A stretch of DNA of 20,037 nucleotides, from NCBI GenBank assembly GCA_934234185.1, contig CAKQHO010000055.1, forward strand, positions 1 through 20,037. The letters run 5' to 3'. Made by a program: the position numbers and the translations under genes. Within the stretch, counting starts at the first letter, position 1; every line of letters begins with the position of its first letter. The notes under the pieces are model-generated. The model was given only the letters and a program-made list of their open reading frames with translations. It made no database searches and was not told the origin of the DNA. Shown piece after piece: positions 6,997-14,948 of the stretch. This stretch comes from an uncultured Psychrobacillus sp. (lineage in GTDB: Bacteria > Bacillota > Bacilli > Bacillales_A > Planococcaceae).

Positions 6997-7015
6997 AATA
7001 TACGTTCGTTTTGTC
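6975..7015 (+). terminator. 17-bp hairpin containing the end of the VanZ-like gene
   Basis: A perfect 17-bp inverted repeat (6975-6991 with 6999-7015) has a 7-base loop, CTTAAAA, that holds the TAA stop. The T run is part of the stem rather than following it, so termination strength is uncertain; it may also act as an RNA-stability hairpin. Confidence 0.55.
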
Positions 7016-7140
7016 TATTCCATGTTCAATCTTTTTCAAGTAACCATACTTTTAATTTTCTTTCTGTTGTCCTCCTTAAACCTTCCTTATACGTACGTAA
7101 AGAAATAATCAAACGGTGGCAACGTTGAAAACGAGATTAT

Positions 7141-7647
7141 TCATCTTATTCGCAACACCATATGCTGTTCATCATAATACTGATTTCCAACCTTTAAAGC
7201 TCTCTTTTCATTTCCAAAGACCTCAAACCCAAGGCTTGTATAAAGATTCTTTGCAATACTGTTACTTATAACGACGGATAAATTAATTTGTTCTATTTCT
7301 TCATTCTGCTCCGCATGCTCTATAGCTTTTAACAAAAGAGCCTTTCCGGCACCTGTCCCTCGAGAAGAAGGCGTTACATACATACCAAATATATTAGCCC
7401 GATGCTTCATCTTCAGGTTACTTTCTTGCACCAATGTGACAGTACCTATTAGCTTGCCATCTAGAAATGCTCCAAAATTATGGTTACCTTCTGTTTGGAA
7501 TCTAGCTTTCACTCTACCAATTGGATCCTTTTGCAAAACCGCTTCCTCGTAGCTGCTACCGAAAGCCTCAGGGCTCTGTTGAAGAGCTTCAAGTCTTAAT
7601 TGCCAGTACTCTTCGGCATCTTGAATCTCTAAAAGTCTTATTTTCAT
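7141..7647 (-). CDS. GNAT family N-acetyltransferase
   Basis: A 168-residue GNAT protein beginning MKIRLLEIQDAEEYWQLRLE, the usual start of RimI/YhhY-like enzymes. The acyl-CoA-binding motif A is VTPSSRGTGAGKALLLKAIE (about residues 91-110), and motif B with NLYTSLGFEVFG follows at about 138-149. The substrate is unknown (small amines, antibiotics or protein N-termini are all possible). The start at 7647 has GGAGGT 8 bases upstream; the frame's earlier ATG at 7665 lacks this. It diverges from the degV gene. The 145 bp between it and the VanZ-like gene hold no recognisable feature beyond the hairpin. Confidence 0.85.
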   Translation of the reverse strand: MKIRLLEIQDAEEYWQLRLEALQQSPEAFGSSYEEAVLQKDPIGRVKARFQTEGNHNFGAFLDGKLIGTVTLVQESNLKMKHRANIFGMYVTPSSRGTGAGKALLLKAIEHAEQNEEIEQINLSVVISNSIAKNLYTSLGFEVFGNEKRALKVGNQYYDEQHMVLRIR

Positions 7648-7784
7648 TTTATTACCTCCATTCAAATATGTTCAAATTATGTTCCAAGTACCGAAACTTC
7701 GACAAGACATGACAAGTAACACTATTGTTGGAATCATTTTTATTATACATTTCGAGTAAGAACATTCTACTCCGAGGTGAAATA

Positions 7785-8642
7785 ATGACAACTCAGATGA
7801 ACAAAATAGCTTGGATCACCGATACTGCCGCATTATTAGATAAAGAGTTTATTCAAAAGCATCATATACATGTGCTTCCGTTAAATATTGTATTTGATGA
7901 CGGTGCTTATAGAGAAACGATTGATATGACACATGATGAGTTCTACAGTAAATTGAGAAATACTAAAAAACATCCGAAAACCTCCCAGCCTCCTATCGGT
8001 GAAATGATAAAGCTTTACGAAAATCTAAAGGAGCAGGGCTTCTCTTGTGCAATAGCAATTCATACTTCTAGTTATTTATCTGGCACCTATAATAGTTCAA
8101 AAACGGCTTCAGAAATAGCTAACTTCAAGGTTTATTCTATTGATTCGAGAATAGGCTCGTATCCTATGATTAAAATGATAGAGGTAGGCAAAAGCTTAGC
8201 TGACACTGGAAAACCCGTCGAGGAAGTAGTAGCTGAAATTGAGAAAATGACACTTAACTCAGAGCTTTCCTTTATTCCATCTAGTCTTACACAGTTGCAC
8301 AAAAGCGGTCGTGTGTCCGGGACAGCCGCATTTCTAAGTAGCCTTTTAAATATTAAACTAGTCATTTCGTTTGATAACGGAAAAGTAGTAATGAAGGAAA
8401 AAGTACGAGCAACCAAAAGAGCCAAAGAATATGTAACAGAATTATTGCGTAGAGACATCAAATTGGCCACGGTACCCGAAGTTGCCGTAATTAACTGTAA
8501 TAATGAAAAAGATGCGAAAACATGGAAAGAAGAGCTAATAAAAGAATTTCCAAAGCTTCGTGTGCTCGTCATTCCACTAAGTGCTTGTGTTGGTGTCCAT
8601 GCTGGTGAAGGTACAACGGGTCTCAGCTGGGTTAGGTATTAA
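7785..8642 (+). CDS. DegV family protein (FakB-like fatty-acid binding)
   Basis: A 285-residue cytosolic protein of the two-domain DegV fold. The start AWITDTAALLDKEF (conserved TDTxxxL), the HTSSYLSGTYNSS segment (conserved S-S-x-L-S-G-T, about residues 104-110) and HKSGRVSG (about 178-185) are the family's fatty-acid head-group contacts. DegV/FakB proteins present a bound fatty acid to FakA kinase for acyl phosphate formation; no fakA is in the window, so the role here is by family only. The ATG at 7785 has GAGGTGA 4 bases upstream and gives the usual start; the earlier in-frame ATG at 7725 adds 20 atypical residues. Confidence 0.9.
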   Translation: MTTQMNKIAWITDTAALLDKEFIQKHHIHVLPLNIVFDDGAYRETIDMTHDEFYSKLRNTKKHPKTSQPPIGEMIKLYENLKEQGFSCAIAIHTSSYLSGTYNSSKTASEIANFKVYSIDSRIGSYPMIKMIEVGKSLADTGKPVEEVVAEIEKMTLNSELSFIPSSLTQLHKSGRVSGTAAFLSSLLNIKLVISFDNGKVVMKEKVRATKRAKEYVTELLRRDIKLATVPEVAVINCNNEKDAKTWKEELIKEFPKLRVLVIPLSACVGVHAGEGTTGLSWVRY

Positions 8643-8645
8643 TAG

Positions 8646-8675
8646 TAGGGAGTTTATGGTATCATAAGCTCCCTA
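8646..8675 (+). terminator. Terminator-like hairpin after degV
   Basis: A 13-bp stem (TAGGGAGTTTATG with CATAAGCTCCCTA, one G-T pair) closes a 4-base loop 4 bp after the stop codon. The following T run is short. Confidence 0.65.
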
Positions 8676-8704
8676 TTTGCTGTTCTTCCCTAAGAGGAAT
8701 TCCT

Positions 8705-9895
8705 TTACCTTGTTAGTTCAGCCAGAAATTCTTTTACCGCCATCTCCCCTATTTCTCCCTCCTTATGCTTTCGCACTGAAACTACCTCTTTCTCTACCTC
8801 CTGCTCCCCTATAATCAACATATAAGGATGCTTTTGCAACGCTGCCTCACGTATCTTTAATCCAATCTTTTCTACTCGGTTATCAATTTCTATGCGATAT
8901 CCCTCTATCTCTAGCTGCTGTTTTACTGATTCTGCGTATGGTATCTGGCCATCAGTAATTGGAAGTATTTTCACCTGCACAGGAGCAAGCCAAAGGGGAA
9001 AGCTTCCTTGAAAATGCTCCAGAAGAATTGCTATAAATCGTTCAATAGAACCGTAAATTGCGCGATGAATCATAATTGGCTGTTTTAATTCATTATTTTC
9101 ATCTATATACTTACACTCAAACTTCTCTGGCATTTGGAAATCTAGCTGGATAGTTCCACACTGCCAGCTTCTTCCCATGGAATCATAAATATGAAAGTCA
9201 ATTTTAGGTCCGTAAAAGGCCCCATCCCCTTCGTTTATTTGATACTCCACCTGCTTCTCTTGTAAAACTGATTCTAGTGCTTGCTCTGCTCGACCCCATT
9301 TTTCAATAGACCCCATAAAGTTATTCGGCCTAGTAGATAGCTCTACTTTATAGCTGAAGCCAAATGCAGAATAAAATTCATCAACAAGGTCCAATACCTT
9401 TGTAACTTCCTGTTCTATTTGTTCCTCTAGCACAAAAAGATGAGCATCATCCTGAGTAAAGGCTCTAACTCGTAATAATCCATTTAAAGAACCAGAAAGC
9501 TCATGTCGATGAACTAGCCCAAGCTCAGCATAGCGAAGCGGCAATTCTCTATAGCTTCTTTTTTTACTATTAAAAATTATTACCGCTCCCGGGCAGCTCA
9601 TCGGTTTAATCGCATACCTTTGGTCATCTACATCGGAGAAATACATATTTTCCTGATAATGATCCCAGTGTCCCGATTTCTCCCAAAGCTCCTGCTTCAT
9701 CATGATTGGCGTTTTGATTTCTAGATAGCCGGCCTTTCGATGCTTTTCTTTCCAAAACTCTTCTAACTGGTTTCGTAAAATCATGCCATTGGGAAGGTAA
9801 AATGGCATTCCCGGTGCTTCTTCTACGGACATGAACAACTCTAATTGTTGACCTAACTTTTGATGACTTGCACTTTCTTCAGCTTTAACTGACAT
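8705..9895 (-). CDS. Short threonyl-tRNA synthetase lacking TGS and editing domains
   Basis: A 396-residue class II synthetase that charges tRNA-Thr. It starts directly at the catalytic core (HQKLGQQLELFMSVEEAPGM, normally near residue 245 of the full enzyme). Motif 1 lies at about 28-62, motif 2 at about 121-150 (VHRHELSGSLNGL...RVRAFTQDDAH), motif 3 at about 282-295 (GSIERFIAILLEHF). The three zinc ligands are present (C101, H152, H277). The anticodon-binding domain occupies about 303-396. The usual ThrRS of about 640 residues has a TGS and an editing domain first; both are absent, so Ser-tRNA-Thr would not be edited in cis. AAGGAGG precedes the ATG by 8 bases. Two T-boxes upstream control it, as for Bacillus thrZ. 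Catalysis is expected; a full thrS presumably exists elsewhere. Confidence 0.92.
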   Translation of the reverse strand: MSVKAEESASHQKLGQQLELFMSVEEAPGMPFYLPNGMILRNQLEEFWKEKHRKAGYLEIKTPIMMKQELWEKSGHWDHYQENMYFSDVDDQRYAIKPMSCPGAVIIFNSKKRSYRELPLRYAELGLVHRHELSGSLNGLLRVRAFTQDDAHLFVLEEQIEQEVTKVLDLVDEFYSAFGFSYKVELSTRPNNFMGSIEKWGRAEQALESVLQEKQVEYQINEGDGAFYGPKIDFHIYDSMGRSWQCGTIQLDFQMPEKFECKYIDENNELKQPIMIHRAIYGSIERFIAILLEHFQGSFPLWLAPVQVKILPITDGQIPYAESVKQQLEIEGYRIEIDNRVEKIGLKIREAALQKHPYMLIIGEQEVEKEVVSVRKHKEGEIGEMAVKEFLAELTR

Positions 9896-9920
9896 ACATA
9901 ATTCCTCCTTTTTTTGGTAA

Positions 9921-10165
9921 ATAAAAAGACCACACTCATCCCATACAAGGGACGAATGTGGTCGTGGTTCCACCCTAATTTTTGCAAAACAAAATAATTG
10001 CTCTCGAAAGGATAACGGTCTCCCGGTAACAAATAATCGCTAATAAGCTTTCTCTGTCACTGCTCCAAGGTGGTAAGTTAATGCTTTTTCTACAGGGCTT
10101 ACAGCCGACGACCCCGTTCTCTGGTAAGAAAATAACGTTTAACTCATATCCTTATCAACGCATTT
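9921..10165 (-). promoter_or_regulatory. T-box leader 2 (proximal), threonine
   Basis: On the minus strand this leader has the T-box sequence AGGGTGGAACCACG (9965-9980 region), preceded by the stem I motif GGTCGTCGGCTGTAAGCCC and a putative specifier in TTACCACCTTGGAGC, where ACC (Thr) followed by A fits best. A terminator stem of about 15 bp with two wobble pairs (GACCACATTCGTCCC with GGGATGAGTGTGGTC) and TTTTT ends 14 bp before the ribosome binding site. Uncharged tRNA-Thr would stabilise the antiterminator and allow transcription of the synthetase. Confidence 0.9.
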
Positions 10166-10178
10166 TATATTTTTAATG

Positions 10179-10440
10179 AAAAACAAAAAGACCGCATTCT
10201 TTCCCTATAAGGGACGAATGTGGTCGTGGTTCCACCCTAATTTAACAGCTTTTAAAAAGCTGAACTTCAGTAAGTTAACGGTTTCCCGACTACGGTTATA
10301 ATTTATTCCCGTAATAGCTCCAAGGTGGTAAATCATCTTTTTTTCTCAAGGGCTTTCAGCCAACGACCCTTTTCTCTAATAAGAAAACTAACATGATTCT
10401 TGTCCTCTTCCTTGCTTTTCAAATAATTTTAAATTTTTAT
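10179..10440 (-). promoter_or_regulatory. T-box leader 1 (distal), threonine
   Basis: A second complete T-box upstream of the first, with the same elements: stem I motif GGTCGTTGGCTGAAAGCCC, specifier region TTACCACCTTGGAGC, T-box AGGGTGGAACCACG, and a terminator (GACCACATTC paired with GAATGCGGTC, one mismatch) followed by TTTTTGTTTTT. The two copies are close to identical in the core motifs but differ in loops and linkers, as for an old tandem duplication. Both must be antiterminated for the synthetase to be expressed. Confidence 0.9.
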
Positions 10441-10441
10441 T

Positions 10442-10471
10442 AGTATATGACACTTAGACAAAAATAGTCAA
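10442..10471 (-). promoter_or_regulatory. Sigma-A promoter of the tandem T-box / ThrRS transcript
   Basis: TTGACT (10466-10471) and TATACT (10442-10447) on the minus strand are 18 bp apart, just downstream of the preceding gene's stop and immediately before the distal T-box leader. Confidence 0.7.
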
Positions 10472-10494
10472 CTATATTTTTTATTGTTTATTGT

Positions 10495-11829
10495 TTATTT
10501 TTTGGCAGACTTTCTAGCCAATTGCTGAAGGGGGTCCCATACTCCATTAAAGGGAGGAGCATAGGAAAGATCCATATCAACTAAATCGTATAAGGTCATT
10601 TCATGAAACAGAGCCATTGCAAGTATATCGGTTCGCTTGTCTACACCATTTCCGCCAATTATTTGTCCCCCTAGAAGCAGCTTAGATTCCTTTTGACAAA
10701 GCAGCTTAATCTGCATCAATTGTTTTCCAGGATAATAACCAGCCCTATCGGTCGCTTGTAGAGTAAATACCTCATATGCTATTCCTAATCGTACTGCTTC
10801 TTTCTCAGATAAGCCTGTTCTTCCTAGATTTAAATCAAAAAATTTCATGATAGATGTACCAAGAATCCCTTTAAATTCTGAACGTACTCCTGCCATGTTT
10901 AACCCGGCAATTCTTCCTTGCTTATTAGCGGTAGTACCTAAAGGAATATGATCATTTAAGTGTTTGATTCGATGATAATGGGTGGCACAGTCTCCTGCCG
11001 CATAGACATTAGGGACATTTGTTTCTAAAGAGGAATTTACAACAATTGCACCACTAGAATGAAGCGAAATGTCTGAACCCTTTAGAAATTCTGTAGAAGG
11101 CTTAACGCCAACGGCTACTAACACCAGGTCGGTTTCATATTCTCCTTTATTAGTGAGGACCTTTTCCACTCTGTCAATCCCTTGAAAGGCCTCCACTTCT
11201 TCCTCTAGAATAACCTCTACATTTTGTTTAGTTGCCTCTTGATAAATAAATTCTGCCATATCTGCATCAAAAATATCCGCAAGCTGTTCCCCACGCTGTA
11301 TGATACGAACTTTCTTTCCCACACTAGCAAAATTCTCTGCCATTTCTAGACCAATGTACCCTCCCCCTATTATGGTCACTTGTTTCACTTGGTCTAAGTC
11401 CTGGATAATGGAATCTGCGCTTGGTATTGTTTTAATGTTATGAATACCCATCAGATCATGCCCACTCCATTGCGGGAATACTGGACTAGCTCCAGTTGCA
11501 ATTAATAATCGATCATACGATTCTTCAAAGGGAATCCCAGTATTAAGATTCATTCCGATCACTGTTTTATTGTGGGTATCTACTCTTGTCACTTCATGTC
11601 TTACTCTTGCATCTATTCCATACTTTTCACGAAATGTCTCTACTGACCTTGCAATTACATCTTTTGTTGAGGAGATATGACCTCCTATTACGTATGGTAA
11701 TCCACACTGACCATAGGAATAAATACTTCCTTTCTCAAGCGTAGTAATTTTAGCTGTTGAGTCATTACGCACTATCTCCATAGCAGCACTCATTCCAGCT
11801 GCATCCCCGCCAATAATAATATAGCGCAT
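10495..11829 (-). CDS. CoA-disulfide reductase-like FAD/NAD(P) oxidoreductase
   Basis: A 444-residue flavoprotein of the single-cysteine disulfide reductase group, which keeps CoA (or a related thiol) reduced at NAD(P)H expense. It has an N-terminal FAD motif (IIIGGDAAGMSAA, residues 4-16), the redox motif YSYGQCGLPY with single active cysteine C42, a second dinucleotide motif VTIIGGGYIGLE near the middle, the FAD motif NVYAAGDCA, and a C-terminal dimerisation domain. Y365 and Y423 (in YYPG and SYAPPF) match by position and spacing the two tyrosines important in S. aureus CoADR. NADH oxidase or persulfide reductase are alternatives. ATG 11829 has GGGGGA 5 bases upstream. It follows katE in the same direction, separated by a terminator. 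Confidence 0.85.
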   Translation of the reverse strand: MRYIIIGGDAAGMSAAMEIVRNDSTAKITTLEKGSIYSYGQCGLPYVIGGHISSTKDVIARSVETFREKYGIDARVRHEVTRVDTHNKTVIGMNLNTGIPFEESYDRLLIATGASPVFPQWSGHDLMGIHNIKTIPSADSIIQDLDQVKQVTIIGGGYIGLEMAENFASVGKKVRIIQRGEQLADIFDADMAEFIYQEATKQNVEVILEEEVEAFQGIDRVEKVLTNKGEYETDLVLVAVGVKPSTEFLKGSDISLHSSGAIVVNSSLETNVPNVYAAGDCATHYHRIKHLNDHIPLGTTANKQGRIAGLNMAGVRSEFKGILGTSIMKFFDLNLGRTGLSEKEAVRLGIAYEVFTLQATDRAGYYPGKQLMQIKLLCQKESKLLLGGQIIGGNGVDKRTDILAMALFHEMTLYDLVDMDLSYAPPFNGVWDPLQQLARKSAKK

Positions 11830-11873
11830 GTCATTCCCCCTCATGTACTCATTATTCTCCTTCACTTAGAATG

Positions 11874-11902
11874 AATATACTTGAAAACGTTTGATAACAC
11901 AA
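11874..11902 (-). promoter_or_regulatory. Candidate promoter with cre-like site for the CoADR-like gene
   Basis: On the minus strand TTGTGT (11897-11902) and TATATT (11874-11879) are 17 bp apart. The spacer holds a near match to the CcpA cre consensus on the plus strand (TGAAAACGTTTGAT, 11882-11895; 12 of 14 positions to TGWAANCGNTNWCA). Both assignments are by sequence only. Confidence 0.35.
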
Positions 11903-11938
11903 AAAGGAGAGAGCCCAAAAGTGATACCTTTTGGACTC
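11899..11938 (-). terminator. Rho-independent terminator of katE
   Basis: An 11-bp stem with one G-T pair (11911-11921 with 11928-11938) lies 15 bp beyond the katE stop and is followed on the minus strand by TCTCCTTTTTGTG. Confidence 0.8.
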
Positions 11939-11952
11939 CCCCATCAACCCAA

Positions 11953-13989
11953 TTACACCGCTCTATCCCAAAATCGATGTTTTGATATCGCTTGTATGAA
12001 CGTGTTTACAAAGACTTCACCTTTTTCATTTGTAAAGACACCCACTTGTCCATTCAAGTTTAAATCAGACAGCACTTGATCTCCCTTATAGGAAGAACCA
12101 ATAGGTTTATAATGTGTGTATGCCTCTTGGATAAATAGCATGGCTTGCTTTTTAAACATATTGGTTTTACCAGCATCACTTACGATATAAACTGCGTCAA
12201 ATAGAACTGAGTCTGCTGTCAGGAATGTATGATCAACCTGTAAGGTGGAACCATTTGCTCCCTTTAAAGAACCATGATGGTCACTAATTACCTCTGGCAT
12301 GGTCCCTTTTTCTTTAAGACTTTGGATAACCTCTAACAGGCCATCATCAAATCCATCCCCTACTAGGACAGCAATTTTTCTTGTATCTGGTTTCATTACT
12401 GTATTTAACTGACTTAATACTGGAGAGGTTTTCGTATTCTTTTTCTCTGGATTCCCTTCAACAGCTAATCCAAGATTTTCTGCCACCTTACTTGCTAGAT
12501 GGAGGTCTACATTTGCGAACATTTCTAATACTTGTATTCTGACATTCTTCTCCTTACATTTACCAAGCTCGAAGCTAAAAGCCTGAATGATATGCTCTTT
12601 TTCCGGCTCGCTCATACTATTCCAAAATAAAGTAGCTTGAGAGAAATGATCTTTAAAGCTCTCACTTCTTGCCCGTACCTTACGAGCATCCATTTTTTCC
12701 TGATAGTGAGTATACCCACCTTCTTCTGCACTAACAGGTGTCGGAGTATTTCCTGCTAAAGAGTTTTTATGATAGCTCACCTGGCCAACATTAATCGTCT
12801 GTCTACCAAACCCATCCCGTTGATTATTATGAAAAGGACAAACTGGACGATTAATAGGAATCTCATGGAAGTTAGGCCCTCCGAGGCGAAGAAGCTGTGT
12901 ATCAGTATAAGAGAACAATCTACCTTGCAATAGCGGGTCGTTTGTAAAATCAATCCCAGGAACTACATGTCCAGGATGAAAAGCTACTTGCTCTGTTTCA
13001 GCAAAGACATTATCAACATTGCGATTAAGTGTCATCTTACCAATAATTTTTACAGGAATATCTTCCTCCGGCCAAATCTTCGTAGGGTCTAAAATATCAA
13101 AATCAAAGGAAAATTCATCTTCCTCAGCAATTAGCTGTACCCCTAATTCATATTCAGGAAAGTCACCATTTTCAATAGACTCATATAAATCTCGTCTATG
13201 GAAGTCAGGATCCTTCCCGTTTATTTTTTGCGCTTCATCCCAAACGACAGAGTGTGTCCCTAAAAGAGGTTTCCAGTGGAACTTAACAAAATGAGACGTT
13301 CCTTCTTCATTAACAAAACGGAAAGTGTTAACGCCAAAGCCCTCCATCATGCGAAAGCTTCTTGGGATTGCTCGATCAGACATAGCCCACATAACCATAT
13401 GTGCACTTTCTTGATTGTTAGCGATAAAATCCCAAAAAGTATCGTGGGCTGAGGCAGCCTGAGGTATTTCATTATGGGGCTCAGGTTTAAGCGCATGAAT
13501 AAGATCCGGAAATTTAATAGCATCTTGAATAAAGAAAACAGGAATATTGTTACCTACTAAATCATAATTCCCTTCCTCTGTGTAGAACTTTGTTGCAAAG
13601 CCACGTGCATCACGAGCTAGCTCTCCTGACCCTCTAGATCCGGCAACAGTAGAGAACCGAACAAAAACCGGTGTCTTCGAGCCAGGATTTTGCAAGAATT
13701 TAGCTTTGGTATATGGCTTCATAGATTCATAAACCTCAAATTCACCGTGCGCAGCAAACCCTCTTGCATGAACAATTCTCTCAGGAATTCGCTCATGGTC
13801 GAAGTGGGTCATTTTTTCACGAAAATGAAAATCCTCCATTAAGGTTGGACCTCTCTCTCCAACCTTTAAGGAGAATTCATCCTCTGACAACTTTAACCCT
13901 TGGTTGGTAGTCATAGCTTGGTCCTTATCAACTACTCGGAACTTTTTTAATTGTTCATTCTTGCTATTCTCGTTAACATGCTTGTCCAT
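11953..13989 (-). CDS. katE: Large-subunit (clade II) catalase, KatE type
   Basis: A 678-residue heme catalase that splits hydrogen peroxide to water and oxygen in the cytosol. The catalytic His (H74 in RIVHARGFAAHG), the catalytic Asn in DLVGNNIPVFFIQD (about 147) and the proximal heme-ligand Tyr (Y361 in RLFSYTDTQLLRLGGPNF) are all present. After the core, residues about 525-678 form the C-terminal DJ-1/class I glutamine amidotransferase-like domain (TRKIAVLVGDGFDDGLL...) that marks large-subunit catalases such as E. coli HPII and B. subtilis KatE (686 residues); small-subunit KatA enzymes lack it. AGGAGG precedes the ATG by 10 bases, and a sigma-B-type promoter lies 38 bp upstream, consistent with general-stress control. 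Confidence 0.95.
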   Translation of the reverse strand: MDKHVNENSKNEQLKKFRVVDKDQAMTTNQGLKLSEDEFSLKVGERGPTLMEDFHFREKMTHFDHERIPERIVHARGFAAHGEFEVYESMKPYTKAKFLQNPGSKTPVFVRFSTVAGSRGSGELARDARGFATKFYTEEGNYDLVGNNIPVFFIQDAIKFPDLIHALKPEPHNEIPQAASAHDTFWDFIANNQESAHMVMWAMSDRAIPRSFRMMEGFGVNTFRFVNEEGTSHFVKFHWKPLLGTHSVVWDEAQKINGKDPDFHRRDLYESIENGDFPEYELGVQLIAEEDEFSFDFDILDPTKIWPEEDIPVKIIGKMTLNRNVDNVFAETEQVAFHPGHVVPGIDFTNDPLLQGRLFSYTDTQLLRLGGPNFHEIPINRPVCPFHNNQRDGFGRQTINVGQVSYHKNSLAGNTPTPVSAEEGGYTHYQEKMDARKVRARSESFKDHFSQATLFWNSMSEPEKEHIIQAFSFELGKCKEKNVRIQVLEMFANVDLHLASKVAENLGLAVEGNPEKKNTKTSPVLSQLNTVMKPDTRKIAVLVGDGFDDGLLEVIQSLKEKGTMPEVISDHHGSLKGANGSTLQVDHTFLTADSVLFDAVYIVSDAGKTNMFKKQAMLFIQEAYTHYKPIGSSYKGDQVLSDLNLNGQVGVFTNEKGEVFVNTFIQAISKHRFWDRAV

Positions 13990-14026
13990 TATGTAATAAC
14001 CTCCTATAAACCTAGTTGTTCCTTTG

Positions 14027-14051
14027 ATACCCCCCCTGTCTGACTAAAAAC
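14027..14051 (-). promoter_or_regulatory. Sigma-B-type promoter of katE
   Basis: On the minus strand GTTTTT (14046-14051) and GGGTAT (14027-14032) are exactly 13 bp apart, matching GTTTAA-N13-15-GGGWAW. The spacer is G-rich next to the -10. No good sigma-A pair is seen in this interval. B. subtilis katE is a sigma-B regulon member, which supports the reading. A direct repeat CTTAGAAA (14058-14065 and 14069-14076) lies just upstream; its meaning is unknown. Confidence 0.75.
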
Positions 14052-14092
14052 GTTATACTTAGAAAATTCTTAGAAATAATTACAATCATACG

Positions 14093-14128
14093 GAAAAAAG
14101 CTGCCCTCCATATATCGGAGGACAGCTT
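14093..14128 (-). terminator. Rho-independent terminator of fabI
   Basis: A 12-bp stem with one mismatch (14098-14109 with 14117-14128) closes a 7-base loop and is followed on the minus strand by six T, 13 bp after the fabI stop. Confidence 0.88.
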
Positions 14129-14140
14129 CCTTATTCACTT

Positions 14141-14920
14141 TTATCCCATAATATTATAACCAGAATCAACATACACGATTTCCCCAGTAACACCTCTAGA
14201 AAGATGTCCAAGAAGGCCCACTGTCATGTCTCCAACCTCTTCTTGTGTAACATTTCGTTTTAATGGAGACGTTTCCTCGATTTTACGAAGAATAGTATTA
14301 AACGAAGGTACTCCTTTTGCCGCAAGTGTTCGTACTGCACCTGCCGAAATAGCATTCACTCGAATATTTCGGTCCCCTAAATCATACGCAAGATATTTAA
14401 CCGCAGACTCTAAAGCAGCTTTTGCTACACCCATCACGTTATATCCGTCTAGCACTCTTTCTGCCCCTAGGTAGCTCATCGTTACAATAGATCCGCCCTC
14501 CGTCATGAATGGAGCGGCTTCTCGCGCAGTAGCAATTAAAGAATATGCACTTGTATCCTGAGCAAATGCGTATCCCTCTCTGCTTGTTTGGACAAAATCT
14601 CCTTTTAAATCCTCAGCATGTGCAAAAGCTACTGAATGGACAACCCCGTGTATAATTCCTACCTCGGCTCCAATCTTTTCAAAAGCAGCCTTCATACTGT
14701 CATCACTATTCACATCACATTCTACTACTAATACATCTCCAAGCCCATGATCCTTCACTAGCTTTTCAATTTTCCCTAAAGATCTCTCTTTTCGGTAAGT
14801 AAAAATGACCTTCGCTCCCACTTCTACTAAGGACTTAGCAACCCCCCATGCAAGACTTCGTTCATTTGCTACACCCATCACCACAATATTTTTATCCTTT
14901 AACTTAATAAGATCCTTCAT
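14141..14920 (-). CDS. fabI: Enoyl-[acyl-carrier-protein] reductase FabI
   Basis: A 259-residue short-chain dehydrogenase fold enzyme that reduces trans-2-enoyl-ACP in the last step of each type II fatty-acid synthesis cycle; it is the target of triclosan. The FabI cofactor motif GVANERSLAWGVAKSL (residues 16-31) and the catalytic pair Y150 and Y160 with K167 (SYLGAERVLDGYNVMGVAKAAL; Y-x6-K) are present. Length equals B. subtilis FabI (258). The frame is open further up, but the ATG at 14920 has AGGGGGA 6 bases upstream and a conserved N-terminus. It is monocistronic, with a FapR operator at its promoter. Confidence 0.96.
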   Translation of the reverse strand: MKDLIKLKDKNIVVMGVANERSLAWGVAKSLVEVGAKVIFTYRKERSLGKIEKLVKDHGLGDVLVVECDVNSDDSMKAAFEKIGAEVGIIHGVVHSVAFAHAEDLKGDFVQTSREGYAFAQDTSAYSLIATAREAAPFMTEGGSIVTMSYLGAERVLDGYNVMGVAKAALESAVKYLAYDLGDRNIRVNAISAGAVRTLAAKGVPSFNTILRKIEETSPLKRNVTQEEVGDMTVGLLGHLSRGVTGEIVYVDSGYNIMG

Positions 14921-14948
14921 CTGAATCCCCCTATTTTCACACCTGTTA

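Noticed and set aside
8132..8572. Minus-strand open frame of 146 codons opposite degV
   Set aside because: Low-complexity Ser/Thr/Leu-rich translation typical of an antisense shadow; degV is clearly the real gene.
9896..9973. N-terminal extension of 26 codons on the threonyl-tRNA synthetase
   Set aside because: It would be translated from the T-box terminator hairpin; the ATG at 9895 has a proper AAGGAGG.
13019..13294. Plus-strand open frame of 91 codons inside katE
   Set aside because: Antisense to the conserved catalase core; no start signal.
14056..14080. PerR box upstream of katE
   Set aside because: TTAGAA-type repeats are present but as direct repeats; they do not align with the PerR inverted repeat.
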